Positions 44,689 through 52,869 of a stretch of 64,000 bases of DNA are shown in pieces. The stretch spans positions 62,001 through 126,000 of the forward strand of contig JAEMGR010000003.1 in the NCBI GenBank assembly GCA_016458225.1. The letters are read 5' to 3'. Below the pieces are notes generated by a model. The model was not told the DNA's origin, ran no database searches, and worked only from the letters and a program-made list of their open reading frames with translations. Positions within the stretch are counted from its first letter, which is position 1; the number at the start of each line of letters is the position of its first letter. Both the position numbers and the translations under genes were made by a program. Source of the stretch: Myxococcaceae bacterium JPH2 (GTDB lineage Bacteria > Myxococcota > Myxococcia > Myxococcales > Myxococcaceae).

Positions 44689-45991
44689 CGGATGGCAGGG
44701 CCGCCACTTCCAGGAAGGCGCCGCGGAAGTCACCGCTCGCGCCCACCATGCGGAGGTTGAGGTTCAGCCCTCCGGTGGAGCGGAAGAACATCACCGCCTC
44801 GGCCGGCGGCTTCACCTTGAGGAAGCGCGCGGCGTTGCCGGAGAAGTAGTTGCGCAGGTCGCGGCTGACATTGCACGTCGCATAGTCATACGGCGTCGTG
44901 CGCAGCGGCCGGCCCGCGATGTGGAGCACCTCGCTGAGCAGCCCCGCGGCCTCGGGCCCCGGCAGCTCCACGGTGAAGCCCACCTCGCGGCACAGCTCCA
45001 GGATGTCAGGCCGCTCGTGCTCCAGGGAGAGCGCGAACATGCGCCGGTTGACGTCCACGAAGCGCGGGCTGAAGCGCTTGACGGAGCCGAAGTCGAGCAG
45101 CCCCAGGCGCCCGTCCGGCATCACCATGAAATTGCCCGGGTGAGGGTCCGCGTGAATCTCGCCCGCGCAGAAGAAGGGCCCGTAGGTGGCGCGGATGAGC
45201 TGGCGCGCGACGCGGAAGCGCTCCTCCGGCGAAGGCTCCGTCGTCCCCCAGTCCTTCAACGTCTGCCCCGGCAACAGCTCCAGCGTGAGGACGCGCGCCG
45301 CGCTGAGCTCCTCGACGACGGTGGGCACGTACAAGTCCGGCAGGCGCGCCACGCTGCGCTTGAAGCCCGTGGCCAGCGAGGCCTCGCGGCGATAGTCCAG
45401 CTCCAGCATCAACTCGTCTCGGAACTCCTGGAAGTAGGCGGTGCCGTCCAGCAAGCGAGACGTCTTGGACACGGTCTTCACCACCATGCCCAGGTTCTCC
45501 ATGTCGTGGAGCATGGAGCGCGCGATGCCTGGGTATTGCACCTTCACCGCCACCGGCCGCCCGTCCTTCAGCACCGCGCGGTGCACCTGCCCCAGCGACG
45601 CGGCGGCGATCGCCTCCGGCGTGAACTCGCGGAACAGCGCCTCGGGCGGCGCGCCCAGCTCCTCGCGCACCACCTGGACCACCTGCACGTAGGACATGGC
45701 CGGGGCCTGGTTCTGCAAGCGGGCCAGCACCTGCCGCACCTCGGGCGTGGCCAGGTCGGGGTCCATGGAGATGGCCTGCCCCAGCTTCATGGCCGCGCCC
45801 TTCATCTCGCCCAGGGTGGCGACGAGCTTCTCGGCCGTCCCCCGGCCCATCAGCTCGGGCGCCTGCCCGACCATCCGCTTCGCCCCGGACTTCAGGGCCT
45901 CTGCGCCTACCTGGACAGAGAGCCCCGCCAGCTTGCGCAGCCGGGTGAAGCGCCCCTGCGGAGGCAACGAATCATCGGAGTCGGAAGACAT
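44684..45991 (-). CDS. ABC1/UbiB-type (AarF) atypical kinase
   Basis: ADCK/UbiB-family protein, often needed for quinone biosynthesis or membrane lipid homeostasis. The family hallmarks are present: the KxGQ motif in AAMKLGQAISMDPD, the Ala-rich loop AAASLGQVHRA (replacing a Gly-rich loop), VAVKVQYPG with the ATP-binding Lys, HADPHPGNF as the catalytic loop and LLDFGSVKRF as DFG. 435 residues. There is no C-terminal membrane helix of the kind seen in UbiB, so it may be soluble. Convergent with the receiver at 44276. Confidence 0.93.
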   Translation of the reverse strand: MSSDSDDSLPPQGRFTRLRKLAGLSVQVGAEALKSGAKRMVGQAPELMGRGTAEKLVATLGEMKGAAMKLGQAISMDPDLATPEVRQVLARLQNQAPAMSYVQVVQVVREELGAPPEALFREFTPEAIAAASLGQVHRAVLKDGRPVAVKVQYPGIARSMLHDMENLGMVVKTVSKTSRLLDGTAYFQEFRDELMLELDYRREASLATGFKRSVARLPDLYVPTVVEELSAARVLTLELLPGQTLKDWGTTEPSPEERFRVARQLIRATYGPFFCAGEIHADPHPGNFMVMPDGRLGLLDFGSVKRFSPRFVDVNRRMFALSLEHERPDILELCREVGFTVELPGPEAAGLLSEVLHIAGRPLRTTPYDYATCNVSRDLRNYFSGNAARFLKVKPPAEAVMFFRSTGGLNLNLRMVGASGDFRGAFLEVAALPSA

Positions 45992-46068
45992 GTCCCAACT
46001 GGATTAACGAGGAGCCCGTCCGGGGACGCAAGGCAAGCGCAGGTCCCGCGAGCGCTCGATTACTCGCC

Positions 46069-48045
46069 CTACTTGGGAGGCTGAGCGCCGCGCAGCCGGG
46101 ACTTGAGCGCACGCCAGCGCTTGAGCCCCTCCAGGTCCAGCGGATCCACGCGCAGCGCCTGCTCATAAGCGGCGAGCGCCTCCGCGTACCGGCCCACCGA
46201 CGCGAGCGCATCACCGGACAGCCGGTGCACCGCGGCCCGGCCATCGCGCCCCGGGTTGGCCGCGAGGAAGCGGCGGCGGCACTGCTCCAACATCGTCACG
46301 GTGAGGCCGGCGGACAGGCAGCGCTCGATGCCCTCGACGTTGCCCAGGGCCGCGTCGTACTCGGCGCGGCGCTCCACGGGGCCCAGCGTCTGGAACGCCA
46401 GCACCAGGCGCTCCATGGTGCGATCCACCTGGGCGCGCTGGTTGGCGGACAGGGGCCGAGACTTGAGCAGCTCCAGGGAGCCTCGCGCGCGCTGGGTGCT
46501 GGTGCGCACCGCCTCCGCGGTCGCGTCGCGCGGCAGCTCCAGCACCGCGTAGTGGTCGCCGCCCAACCGGCGGCGGAAGCCCTGGAGGATGGCCTCGGCC
46601 TCGGGGTCCTCCGGCGCGGGCGTGGGCGGCGGCGTCAGCGGGGCCTTCCGGTCGCCCGACTTCAAGCGCGCCAGGGCGTCGTGGAAGGCGGGGCCCGTGT
46701 CACGAAGCTGCACGCCGAAGCCCGGGTTCATCCGCCACGCGCGGGCCTGCTCCACCGTCACGTGGCGCACCACCTCACCCGAGCACGACAACTCACCACC
46801 GGGGAGGCGCAGCACCAGGCTCACGTCCGACAGCACCGGCGGCGGCGAGCCTTCCATCTGGAGGAACAGGCCCATGCGGCCCACCCACTCGCAGCGCAGC
46901 TCCTGCGTCGTGTTCGTTCCGTCCCAGCGCACCCGCGCGGTGAAGGCGGGCGGCGCGGTGGGCGCCTCCGGCACCAGCGCGGTCTCGAGCGCGGTACGCA
47001 GCGCCGCGGCGGAGGCGAAGCGATCCTCGGGGCGCTTGGCCAGCGCGCGCAGCAGCACGCGAGACAGGGCCTGCGGGACTCCGGGCCGCAGCGTGTGAGG
47101 CGCCGCGGGCGTCTTCTGCAGGTGCCCGATGAGCACCTCCGCCGCGTTCCGCCCCGCGAAGGGCACCTGTCCGGTGAGCAGCAGGTAGCCCAGCACGCCC
47201 GCGGCGTAGATGTCCGTGCGCGCGTCCACGGCGCCATCACCGCACTGCTCGGGGGCCATGAACTCGGGCGTCCCCAGCAGCACGCCGACCTCGGTGGTCA
47301 TCTGCCCCACGGGCCGCGACAGCAGCTTCGCGATGCCGAAGTCCAGCAGCTTCACGCGGTGCTTGCCGCCAGTGCCCGGCACGAGGAAGACATTGGCGGG
47401 CTTGAGGTCGCGGTGGACGATGCCATGCGCGTGCGCGGCGCCGAGCGCGTCACAGACCTGCATCATCAGCTCCACGACGAGCGCCGGCGCGAGCGGCTCG
47501 GTGGCGAAGGTCGCGAGGTTCTGCCCCTCCAGGTACTCCATCACCAGGTACGGGCGCCCATCGCGCGCGTCCAGGTCGTAGAGGGTGACGACGTTCTCGT
47601 GCTGCACCAGCGTCAGCGTGCGCGCCTCGGACAGGAAGCGGGACACCAGCTCCGGCTCCTGCGCCAGATGCGGGTGCAGCACCTTGATGGCCACGCGCTT
47701 CTGGATGAGGGCGTGCTCCGCCAGCACCACCGTCCCCATGCCGCCCCGGCCCAGCTCTCGCACCACGCGGAAGCGGCCGAACTCCTGGCCCACCAGCGAC
47801 TCCGCCGCGCCCACCATCAGCGGCGCCACGGGCGTCACGCCGGGAGACTCCGGAGGCGGCGTCCCCGCGTACAGCATCGTGCTGCCTCCCGTGTCCCGGT
47901 CACGCAGCAGCGTGGGGCAGTCCCCCGCATGGGAGTGCGGCTGCGGGCACGAGCAACTCTGGGACGACGGAACGAGCACGGGGTTCAGGGGACGTGGGGT
48001 GTTGGGAAAGTGACGCGGCGGGGCGTCTTGCGATGGCCGTGCCAT
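46069..48045 (-). CDS. Ser/Thr protein kinase fused to PilZ-like, J-like and TPR modules
   Basis: The kinase domain (about 85-350) has GRGGMGTVVLAEH, VAIKVLHP, HRDLKPANVFL, DFGIAKLL and GTPEFMAPEQ, so it looks active. Residues about 385-475 resemble a PilZ-like domain (VRWDGTNTTQELRCEWVGRM, then LRLPGGELSCSGEVV); the usual RxxxR-D/NxSxxG binding residues are not clear. Residues about 510-580 have a J-domain pattern (HYAVLELPRDATAEAV, RRAEYDAALG) without HPD. A helical TPR-like end closes it (YAEALAAYEQALRVDPLDLE). The ATG at 48045 opens a Cys/His-rich leader (CSCPQPHSHAGDCP). A strong GGGAGG site before ATG 47877 suggests a start there (602 aa). Confidence 0.85.
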   Translation of the reverse strand: MARPSQDAPPRHFPNTPRPLNPVLVPSSQSCSCPQPHSHAGDCPTLLRDRDTGGSTMLYAGTPPPESPGVTPVAPLMVGAAESLVGQEFGRFRVVRELGRGGMGTVVLAEHALIQKRVAIKVLHPHLAQEPELVSRFLSEARTLTLVQHENVVTLYDLDARDGRPYLVMEYLEGQNLATFATEPLAPALVVELMMQVCDALGAAHAHGIVHRDLKPANVFLVPGTGGKHRVKLLDFGIAKLLSRPVGQMTTEVGVLLGTPEFMAPEQCGDGAVDARTDIYAAGVLGYLLLTGQVPFAGRNAAEVLIGHLQKTPAAPHTLRPGVPQALSRVLLRALAKRPEDRFASAAALRTALETALVPEAPTAPPAFTARVRWDGTNTTQELRCEWVGRMGLFLQMEGSPPPVLSDVSLVLRLPGGELSCSGEVVRHVTVEQARAWRMNPGFGVQLRDTGPAFHDALARLKSGDRKAPLTPPPTPAPEDPEAEAILQGFRRRLGGDHYAVLELPRDATAEAVRTSTQRARGSLELLKSRPLSANQRAQVDRTMERLVLAFQTLGPVERRAEYDAALGNVEGIERCLSAGLTVTMLEQCRRRFLAANPGRDGRAAVHRLSGDALASVGRYAEALAAYEQALRVDPLDLEGLKRWRALKSRLRGAQPPK

Positions 48046-48507
48046 GAAGGAAACAGGCGAATGGCCATGGCGGCGAGAAACGATGACGGGGAGGCGCCTC
48101 GGACTGTGGGCAGTGTTCGCAAACGTGCGCTCCCGGACTTGCGCGGAGCTCCTCCTGTCCTCCGGCGAAAGTTACAGCCATCCCATTGAAGAATCTTCTT
48201 TCCCCACCACACAACGCACATCCTGTGACTTCTTGAGCATTATCCGCCAGCGAACATGCGCCGCCGAGCGGACGACCTCTCCGGTCCGAGGGCGAATACC
48301 GCTCAAGCCTTGAAAGTGATGGCAGGTATCCGGGCTCCGCGTGGAGCCCTGGACTTGGAGGCGGAGGCGCGTTCCGATCGTCCGGGAGGGACGCGGGCGC
48401 GTTCTGGCCGGACGCTCGGCGAGCGAGAGGGCGCCCACCATTCCGCGCCGATGGCCGGGGGTGTTCGTCTACTGTGGCTCGGTCTCGGAAAGGTCAGTGC
48501 TCGCCTC
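48046..48507. other. Divergent intergenic region (kinase / radical SAM), no gene seen
   Basis: This 462-bp gap has a moderately AT-rich part at about 48165-48260. Frames in it are not credible as genes. The radical SAM frame is open back to 48256, so part of the gap could be coding if an upstream start (ATG 48451) is used. Confidence 0.5.
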
Positions 48508-50226
48508 ATGGGTAGTGGTCGTGTGCTCTCGCCAGTTCTCCTCGTCGGCGCCGGAACGGGCGAGGCCACGTGCGGCATTCTCTATCTGGCCAGCTACCTG
48601 CGGCGCGGTGGCATCGAGGCCTTCGTCCGGCTCTACGACGGAGACGAGACCGAGGCCGAAGTCACGCGCACGTTCGAGGCGCTCCTCGCCCGAGTGCGTC
48701 CCAAGCTGGTGGGCATCAGCTTCAAGTGGTTCCACCACGTGGACCGCGCGCTGCTCATCGCGCGGACCGTGAAGCGCATCGACCCGGAGATTCAAGTCGT
48801 CGTGGGCGGCAACTCCGCCTCGTATTGGTGGCGGGAGCTGAGCGCCTACGACTGCATCGACCGCATCGTGTTGGGAGATGGAGAGCGGCCCTTGCTGGCT
48901 CTCTGCCAGGGGGACGCGTCACCGCCCAACTGCGTGACGCGGGCGCCGGATGGTCGGCCGCGTCGCCTGCCGCTGGAGTACGTGCAGGGCGCGACGAACA
49001 GCGAGGACGTCCACTACTCGCACTTCCACGAGATGTTCCTGAGCCAGATGGACCTGCACTCCTTCTCGGGGTGGGTGGCGCCGGGCAAGGGGTGCGGCGA
49101 GAACTGTCTGTATTGCGGCGGGGCGCGCGGCAATCAGAAGGCGGGGTTCGGGCGCGCGAAGCCCTTCCTGCGCGCGGAGGAGAGCGTGCGCAAGGACCAC
49201 GCCGAGATCGCGTCGCGGACGTGGCAGCTTCGCTACGACTTCTCGGGGAGCACTGCGGAGTTCCTGGGGAGCACGTGGGCGGGCGTGGACTTGTCACGCC
49301 ACTGCTGCACGTACTTCCTGTGGGGCGTGCCGCGCGTGGAGTTGGTGGACGCGTTGGCGGCGACGTTCCAGCGCGTCTACATGGTCGTCGACATCGGGTG
49401 CTTCTCCGAGCAGCAGCGCCTGGAGCAGATGCGGCGCGGATTGCTCAAGCCCTGCGCGACGGACACGGAGCTGCTGGCGCTCATCGAGGCGAGTCGTCGC
49501 CATGCGAACCTGGGCATTGAAATCTCGGGCATCGGCGGGCTTCCGTTCGCGAGCCGAGACACGCTGGCCGAAGAGGTGCGGCTGGTGGAGCGCATCATCG
49601 GGATGGACTGCGTGGTGGGCTATCAGCGGCTGGAGGCGCAGCCCGGCGCGCTCGTGACGGAGCATCCCGCGCGCTTCGACATGGAGACCGAGGCGCGAAC
49701 GTTCACGGAGTTCCTCGACTACTTCGAGCGGCGCGAGCCCGGAAACAACTCGGTGCCGATGATCCGCTTCCGCGACGCGGGGCTGGAAGCGGCGGTGCAG
49801 CGCACCTCCGACCAAGTGGACGCGCTGGCGTGGAAGCACCGGGACTCGAAGCGGCAGGTCACGGTGCGCGATGGAACGCGGCTCAAGAACACGGCGCCGT
49901 GGACGCAGCGCTTCACGTTGGGCGAGTGGCTGGGGAATCACCGGGCCACGGCGAAGGTGGCGCAGGAGCCAGTGACGGTGCTGCGCTCGGTGGATGGCAT
50001 CACGCTGAGCTGCGCGCCGTCCGTGAGTCCACGGAAGTTCTCGGACCCCACGCTCGTGCTGGGCGCGGACGGAGACATCCTCCTGAAGGCGCTGGGCACA
50101 TTCGAGCGAGCCACGACGGTCTCCAGCGCGGTGGCGCAGCTCGGGAAGAAGGCGCGGTTGGATCCGCACTCCGCCCGCGAAGTGATTGATCACCTCGTGG
50201 ACGGCCGCTTCCTCCAGCCCGCCTGA
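48508..50226 (+). CDS. B12-binding-fold radical SAM protein with winged-helix/PqqD-like C-terminus
   Basis: Radical SAM enzyme with substrate unknown. The ATG at 48508 begins MGSGRVLSPVLLVGAGTGEA, as expected for a B12-fold start; ATG 48451 or further upstream is also open. The N-terminal fold (about 1-150, LVGISFKWFHHVDRALLIAR) lacks the DxHxxG cobalamin motif. The iron-sulfur motif CGENCLYCGG has three Cys. A TIM-barrel half follows (GIEISGIGGLPFASRDTLAE). The last 70 residues (LGADGDILLKALGTFERATT, EVIDHLVDGRFL) look like a PqqD/winged-helix peptide-binding domain. No precursor peptide gene was found. It ends at a perfect hairpin. Confidence 0.82.
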   Translation: MGSGRVLSPVLLVGAGTGEATCGILYLASYLRRGGIEAFVRLYDGDETEAEVTRTFEALLARVRPKLVGISFKWFHHVDRALLIARTVKRIDPEIQVVVGGNSASYWWRELSAYDCIDRIVLGDGERPLLALCQGDASPPNCVTRAPDGRPRRLPLEYVQGATNSEDVHYSHFHEMFLSQMDLHSFSGWVAPGKGCGENCLYCGGARGNQKAGFGRAKPFLRAEESVRKDHAEIASRTWQLRYDFSGSTAEFLGSTWAGVDLSRHCCTYFLWGVPRVELVDALAATFQRVYMVVDIGCFSEQQRLEQMRRGLLKPCATDTELLALIEASRRHANLGIEISGIGGLPFASRDTLAEEVRLVERIIGMDCVVGYQRLEAQPGALVTEHPARFDMETEARTFTEFLDYFERREPGNNSVPMIRFRDAGLEAAVQRTSDQVDALAWKHRDSKRQVTVRDGTRLKNTAPWTQRFTLGEWLGNHRATAKVAQEPVTVLRSVDGITLSCAPSVSPRKFSDPTLVLGADGDILLKALGTFERATTVSSAVAQLGKKARLDPHSAREVIDHLVDGRFLQPA

Positions 50227-50258
50227 AGCGCCGCACCACCGGCGTTTGAGGTGAACAG

Positions 50259-50291
50259 AATACCCCTCCCTCTTACTGAGGGAGGGGTATT
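50259..50291. terminator. Perfect 14-bp hairpin after the radical SAM gene
   Basis: AATACCCCTCCCTC (50259-50272) and GAGGGAGGGGTATT (50278-50291) are exact inverted copies around TTACT. It begins 33 bases past the stop. The stem ends in A/T pairs but no T-tract follows, and it may work from either side. Confidence 0.75.
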
Positions 50292-50906
50292 GCTCACCAA
50301 CAAATGCTCTGCCCGTCAATACGCTACCCAAGTTTCAACCCACGCTCTGCGCAGTCTCGGCAGATGGCGACCGACATGCTGTGGCATATCGTTGCGCAAG
50401 CGGGGTTGATGGGCCACTCAACTCTCAGTGGGCAAAGCCAATCTCTGCCTTGGGAGGCGCAGAGTCCTGAGAAACTTGGCCGTGGCAAAGGCGCCAAGCT
50501 ACATCAAGACTGAACGGCGATAGAATGACCCCATCGCAGTGGCATTGGATGTGAATGGTGAGGGGATGTTCCAGGAGCCAGCGAAGGAGTCCCGACAAGA
50601 CAACAGCAAAAAAGACAACAATTACCGAGTTCATACGGTCTCCGGTGCAGTCAGACCTTCTTGGGAAGCGTTCTGACAGTGGGAGCCGAGAAATGCTCTT
50701 CCTGGCGCAGGAAGCCAACGGCACTCTCATCCCGGAGCTTTGTTTTTGGGTGAACACTTTCACGCCCAGGCCTGCTCGCTGACAGCCCGCAGCACGCGTT
50801 CGCGCGGCTTCTGATCACCACCGAACAGGGTCGGACATGTGTTGAACGCTGATCGCGTGGGCCCCTGCCTATCGTGCGGACCTCCATCCAACTCGGGAGT
50901 CCCCGC
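50292..50906. other. Less GC-rich stretch without a convincing gene
   Basis: About 600 bp noticeably less GC-rich than the flanks, with A-rich runs such as AGCAAAAAAGACAACAATTA near 50605-50624. Frames here are short and lack a ribosome site; the 112-residue minus frame (50425-50763) has one hydrophobic stretch and no partner. A remnant of a foreign insertion is possible. The promoter of the aldehyde dehydrogenase gene probably lies in its last part. Confidence 0.5.
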
Positions 50907-52433
50907 ATGTCGACGGTCTACGAAGCGCCGGGTCAGAAGGGCAGCAAGGCGCAGTTCAAGAGCCGCTACGGAAACTACATCGGCGGGGAGTTCGTCCCAC
51001 CCGTGCGCGGGCAGTACTTCGAGAACATCAGCCCCGTCACCGGCAAGCCCTTCTGCGAAGTGCCGCGCTCCACCCACGAGGACATCGAGAAGGCCCTCGA
51101 CGCCGCCCACAAGGCCAAGGACTCCTGGGGCCGCACCTCCGTCACCGAGCGCTCGGACATCCTTTTGCGCATCGCGGACCGCATGCAGAAGAACCTGGAG
51201 ATGCTCGCCGTCGCCGAGACCTGGGACAACGGCAAGCCCGTGCGCGAGACCCTCGCCGCCGACCTGCCCCTCGCCATCGACCACTTCCGCTACTTCGCCG
51301 GCGTCATCCGCGCCCAGGAAGGCTCGCTCGGCCAGATTGACGAGAACACCGTCGCGTACCACTTCAAGGAGCCGCTCGGCGTCGTGGGGCAGATCATCCC
51401 CTGGAACTTCCCGCTCCTCATGGCGGCCTGGAAGATGGCCCCCGCGCTCGCCGCCGGCAACTGCGTGGTGCTCAAGCCCGCCGAGCAGACCCCCGCCACC
51501 ATCCTGGTCCTCATGGAGCTGGTCGGCGACCTGCTCCCCCCCGGCGTCATCAACGTCGTGAATGGCTTTGGCATCGAGGCCGGCAAGCCGCTCGCCAGCA
51601 GCAAGCGCGTGGCCAAGGTGGCCTTCACCGGTGAGACGACCACCGGCCGCCTCATCATGCAGTACGCGTCCGAGAACCTCATCCCCGTGACGCTGGAGCT
51701 GGGCGGCAAGTCCCCCAACATCTTCTTCGAGGACGTCTTCGCCAAGGACGATGACTTCGCCCAGAAGGCCCTCGAGGGCTTCACCATGTTTGCCCTCAAC
51801 CAGGGCGAGGTCTGCACGTGTCCCTCGCGCGCCCTCGTCGCCGAGCGCATCTACGACGACTTCATGCAGAAGGCCGTCGAGCGCACGCGCAAGGTGGTGC
51901 AGGGCAACCCGCTCGACCCGGAGACGATGATTGGCGCGCAGGCCTCCAACGACCAGTTGGAGAAGATCCTCGCGTACATCGACATCGGCAAGAAGGAGGG
52001 CGCCAAGCTGCTCACCGGCGGCGGACGCAAGACGCTGCCCGGCTCGCTGGCCGAGGGCTACTACGTCGAGCCCACCATCTTCGAAGGCCACAACAAGATG
52101 CGCGTCTTCCAGGAGGAGATCTTCGGCCCCGTCGTGTCCGTGGCGAAGTTCAAGGACGCGCAGGACGCGCTCGCCATGGCCAATGACACGCTCTACGGCT
52201 TGGGCGCGGGCGTGTGGACGCGCGACACGCAGACCGCCTACCGCATGGGCCGCGCCATCCAGGCCGGCCGCGTCTGGGTGAACTGCTACCACCTGTATCC
52301 GGCGCACGCGGCCTTCGGTGGCTACAAGCAGTCGGGCATCGGGCGCGAGACGCACCACATGATGCTCAATCACTACCAACAGACGAAGAACCTGCTCGTC
52401 AGCTACGACCCGAAGCCCATGGGCTTCTTCTGA
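50907..52433 (+). CDS. NAD(P)-dependent aldehyde dehydrogenase (acetaldehyde/ExaC-like)
   Basis: Oxidises an aldehyde, probably acetaldehyde or a short-chain homologue, to the acid in the cytoplasm. The ATG at 50907 gives [17 protein letters not shown]. Motifs are [17 protein letters not shown] and VLKPAEQTP (cofactor), [16 protein letters not shown] with the general-base Glu, and the catalytic Cys in [17 protein letters not shown]. 508 residues. The following DUF779 gene 10 bp downstream is a frequent partner of this ALDH subclass. The family is secure; the substrate is inferred. Confidence 0.94.
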   Translation: MSTVYEAPGQKGSKAQFKSRYGNYIGGEFVPPVRGQYFENISPVTGKPFCEVPRSTHEDIEKALDAAHKAKDSWGRTSVTERSDILLRIADRMQKNLEMLAVAETWDNGKPVRETLAADLPLAIDHFRYFAGVIRAQEGSLGQIDENTVAYHFKEPLGVVGQIIPWNFPLLMAAWKMAPALAAGNCVVLKPAEQTPATILVLMELVGDLLPPGVINVVNGFGIEAGKPLASSKRVAKVAFTGETTTGRLIMQYASENLIPVTLELGGKSPNIFFEDVFAKDDDFAQKALEGFTMFALNQGEVCTCPSRALVAERIYDDFMQKAVERTRKVVQGNPLDPETMIGAQASNDQLEKILAYIDIGKKEGAKLLTGGGRKTLPGSLAEGYYVEPTIFEGHNKMRVFQEEIFGPVVSVAKFKDAQDALAMANDTLYGLGAGVWTRDTQTAYRMGRAIQAGRVWVNCYHLYPAHAAFGGYKQSGIGRETHHMMLNHYQQTKNLLVSYDPKPMGFF

Positions 52434-52443
52434 GCCACCGCCC

Positions 52444-52833
52444 ATGCGCGTCCCGCGCGTCGATGTGACGCCCACCGCCGAGGCCCTGCTCCGCAAGATG
52501 CAGGGCCTCCACGGCGCACTGATGTTCCACCAGTCCGGAGGCTGCTGCGACGGCAGCGCGCCCATGTGCTTCCCCCGAGGCGACTTCATCGTGGGCCAGG
52601 AGGACGTGTACCTGGGCACCATCGTGGACACGCCCTTCTACATCTCGGGGCCGCAGTTCGAGTACTGGCGGCACACGCACCTCACCGTGGACGTGGTGCC
52701 GGGCCGAGGCAGCGGCTTCTCCGTCGAGGCTCCCGAAGGCGTGCGCTTCCTCATCCGCTCGCGCGTCTTCACGGATGACGAGTACCGCGCCCTCCAGCAG
52801 CAGGGACCTCCGCCCCGAGGCCCCCAGCCCTGA
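52444..52833 (+). CDS. DUF779 domain protein
   Basis: 129 residues. The core HQSGGCCDGSAPMCFP has the paired Cys and the GS motif of the DUF779 family; later GPQFEYWRHTHLTVDVVPG is also typical. The function is unknown, but genes of this family lie next to acetaldehyde/aldehyde dehydrogenases, as here, so it may help the ALDH (metal or redox role suggested by the Cys). It starts 10 bp past the ALDH stop. Confidence 0.88.
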   Translation: MRVPRVDVTPTAEALLRKMQGLHGALMFHQSGGCCDGSAPMCFPRGDFIVGQEDVYLGTIVDTPFYISGPQFEYWRHTHLTVDVVPGRGSGFSVEAPEGVRFLIRSRVFTDDEYRALQQQGPPPRGPQP

Positions 52834-52838
52834 CGCTT

Positions 52839-52869
52839 CCGCCGCCCGGCCTCACGCGCCGGGCGGCGG
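52839..52869. terminator. Perfect 12-bp hairpin shared by convergent genes
   Basis: CCGCCGCCCGGC (52839-52850) and GCCGGGCGGCGG (52858-52869) form a 12-bp stem with a 7-base loop. It follows the DUF779 stop and overlaps the stop region (52852-52854) of the histidine kinase on the opposite strand, so it can serve both. Confidence 0.7.

Noticed and set aside
50304-50513. Short plus-strand frame with LMGHSTLS, reminiscent of tyrosine-recombinase C-termini
   Set aside because: Only eight residues resemble the integrase box; no Arg/His/Tyr catalytic pattern, no ribosome site, and the frame is 69 residues.
50425-50763. 112-residue minus-strand frame with one hydrophobic stretch
   Set aside because: No ribosome site, unusual composition with no recognised domain, and it covers a non-coding-looking low-GC stretch.
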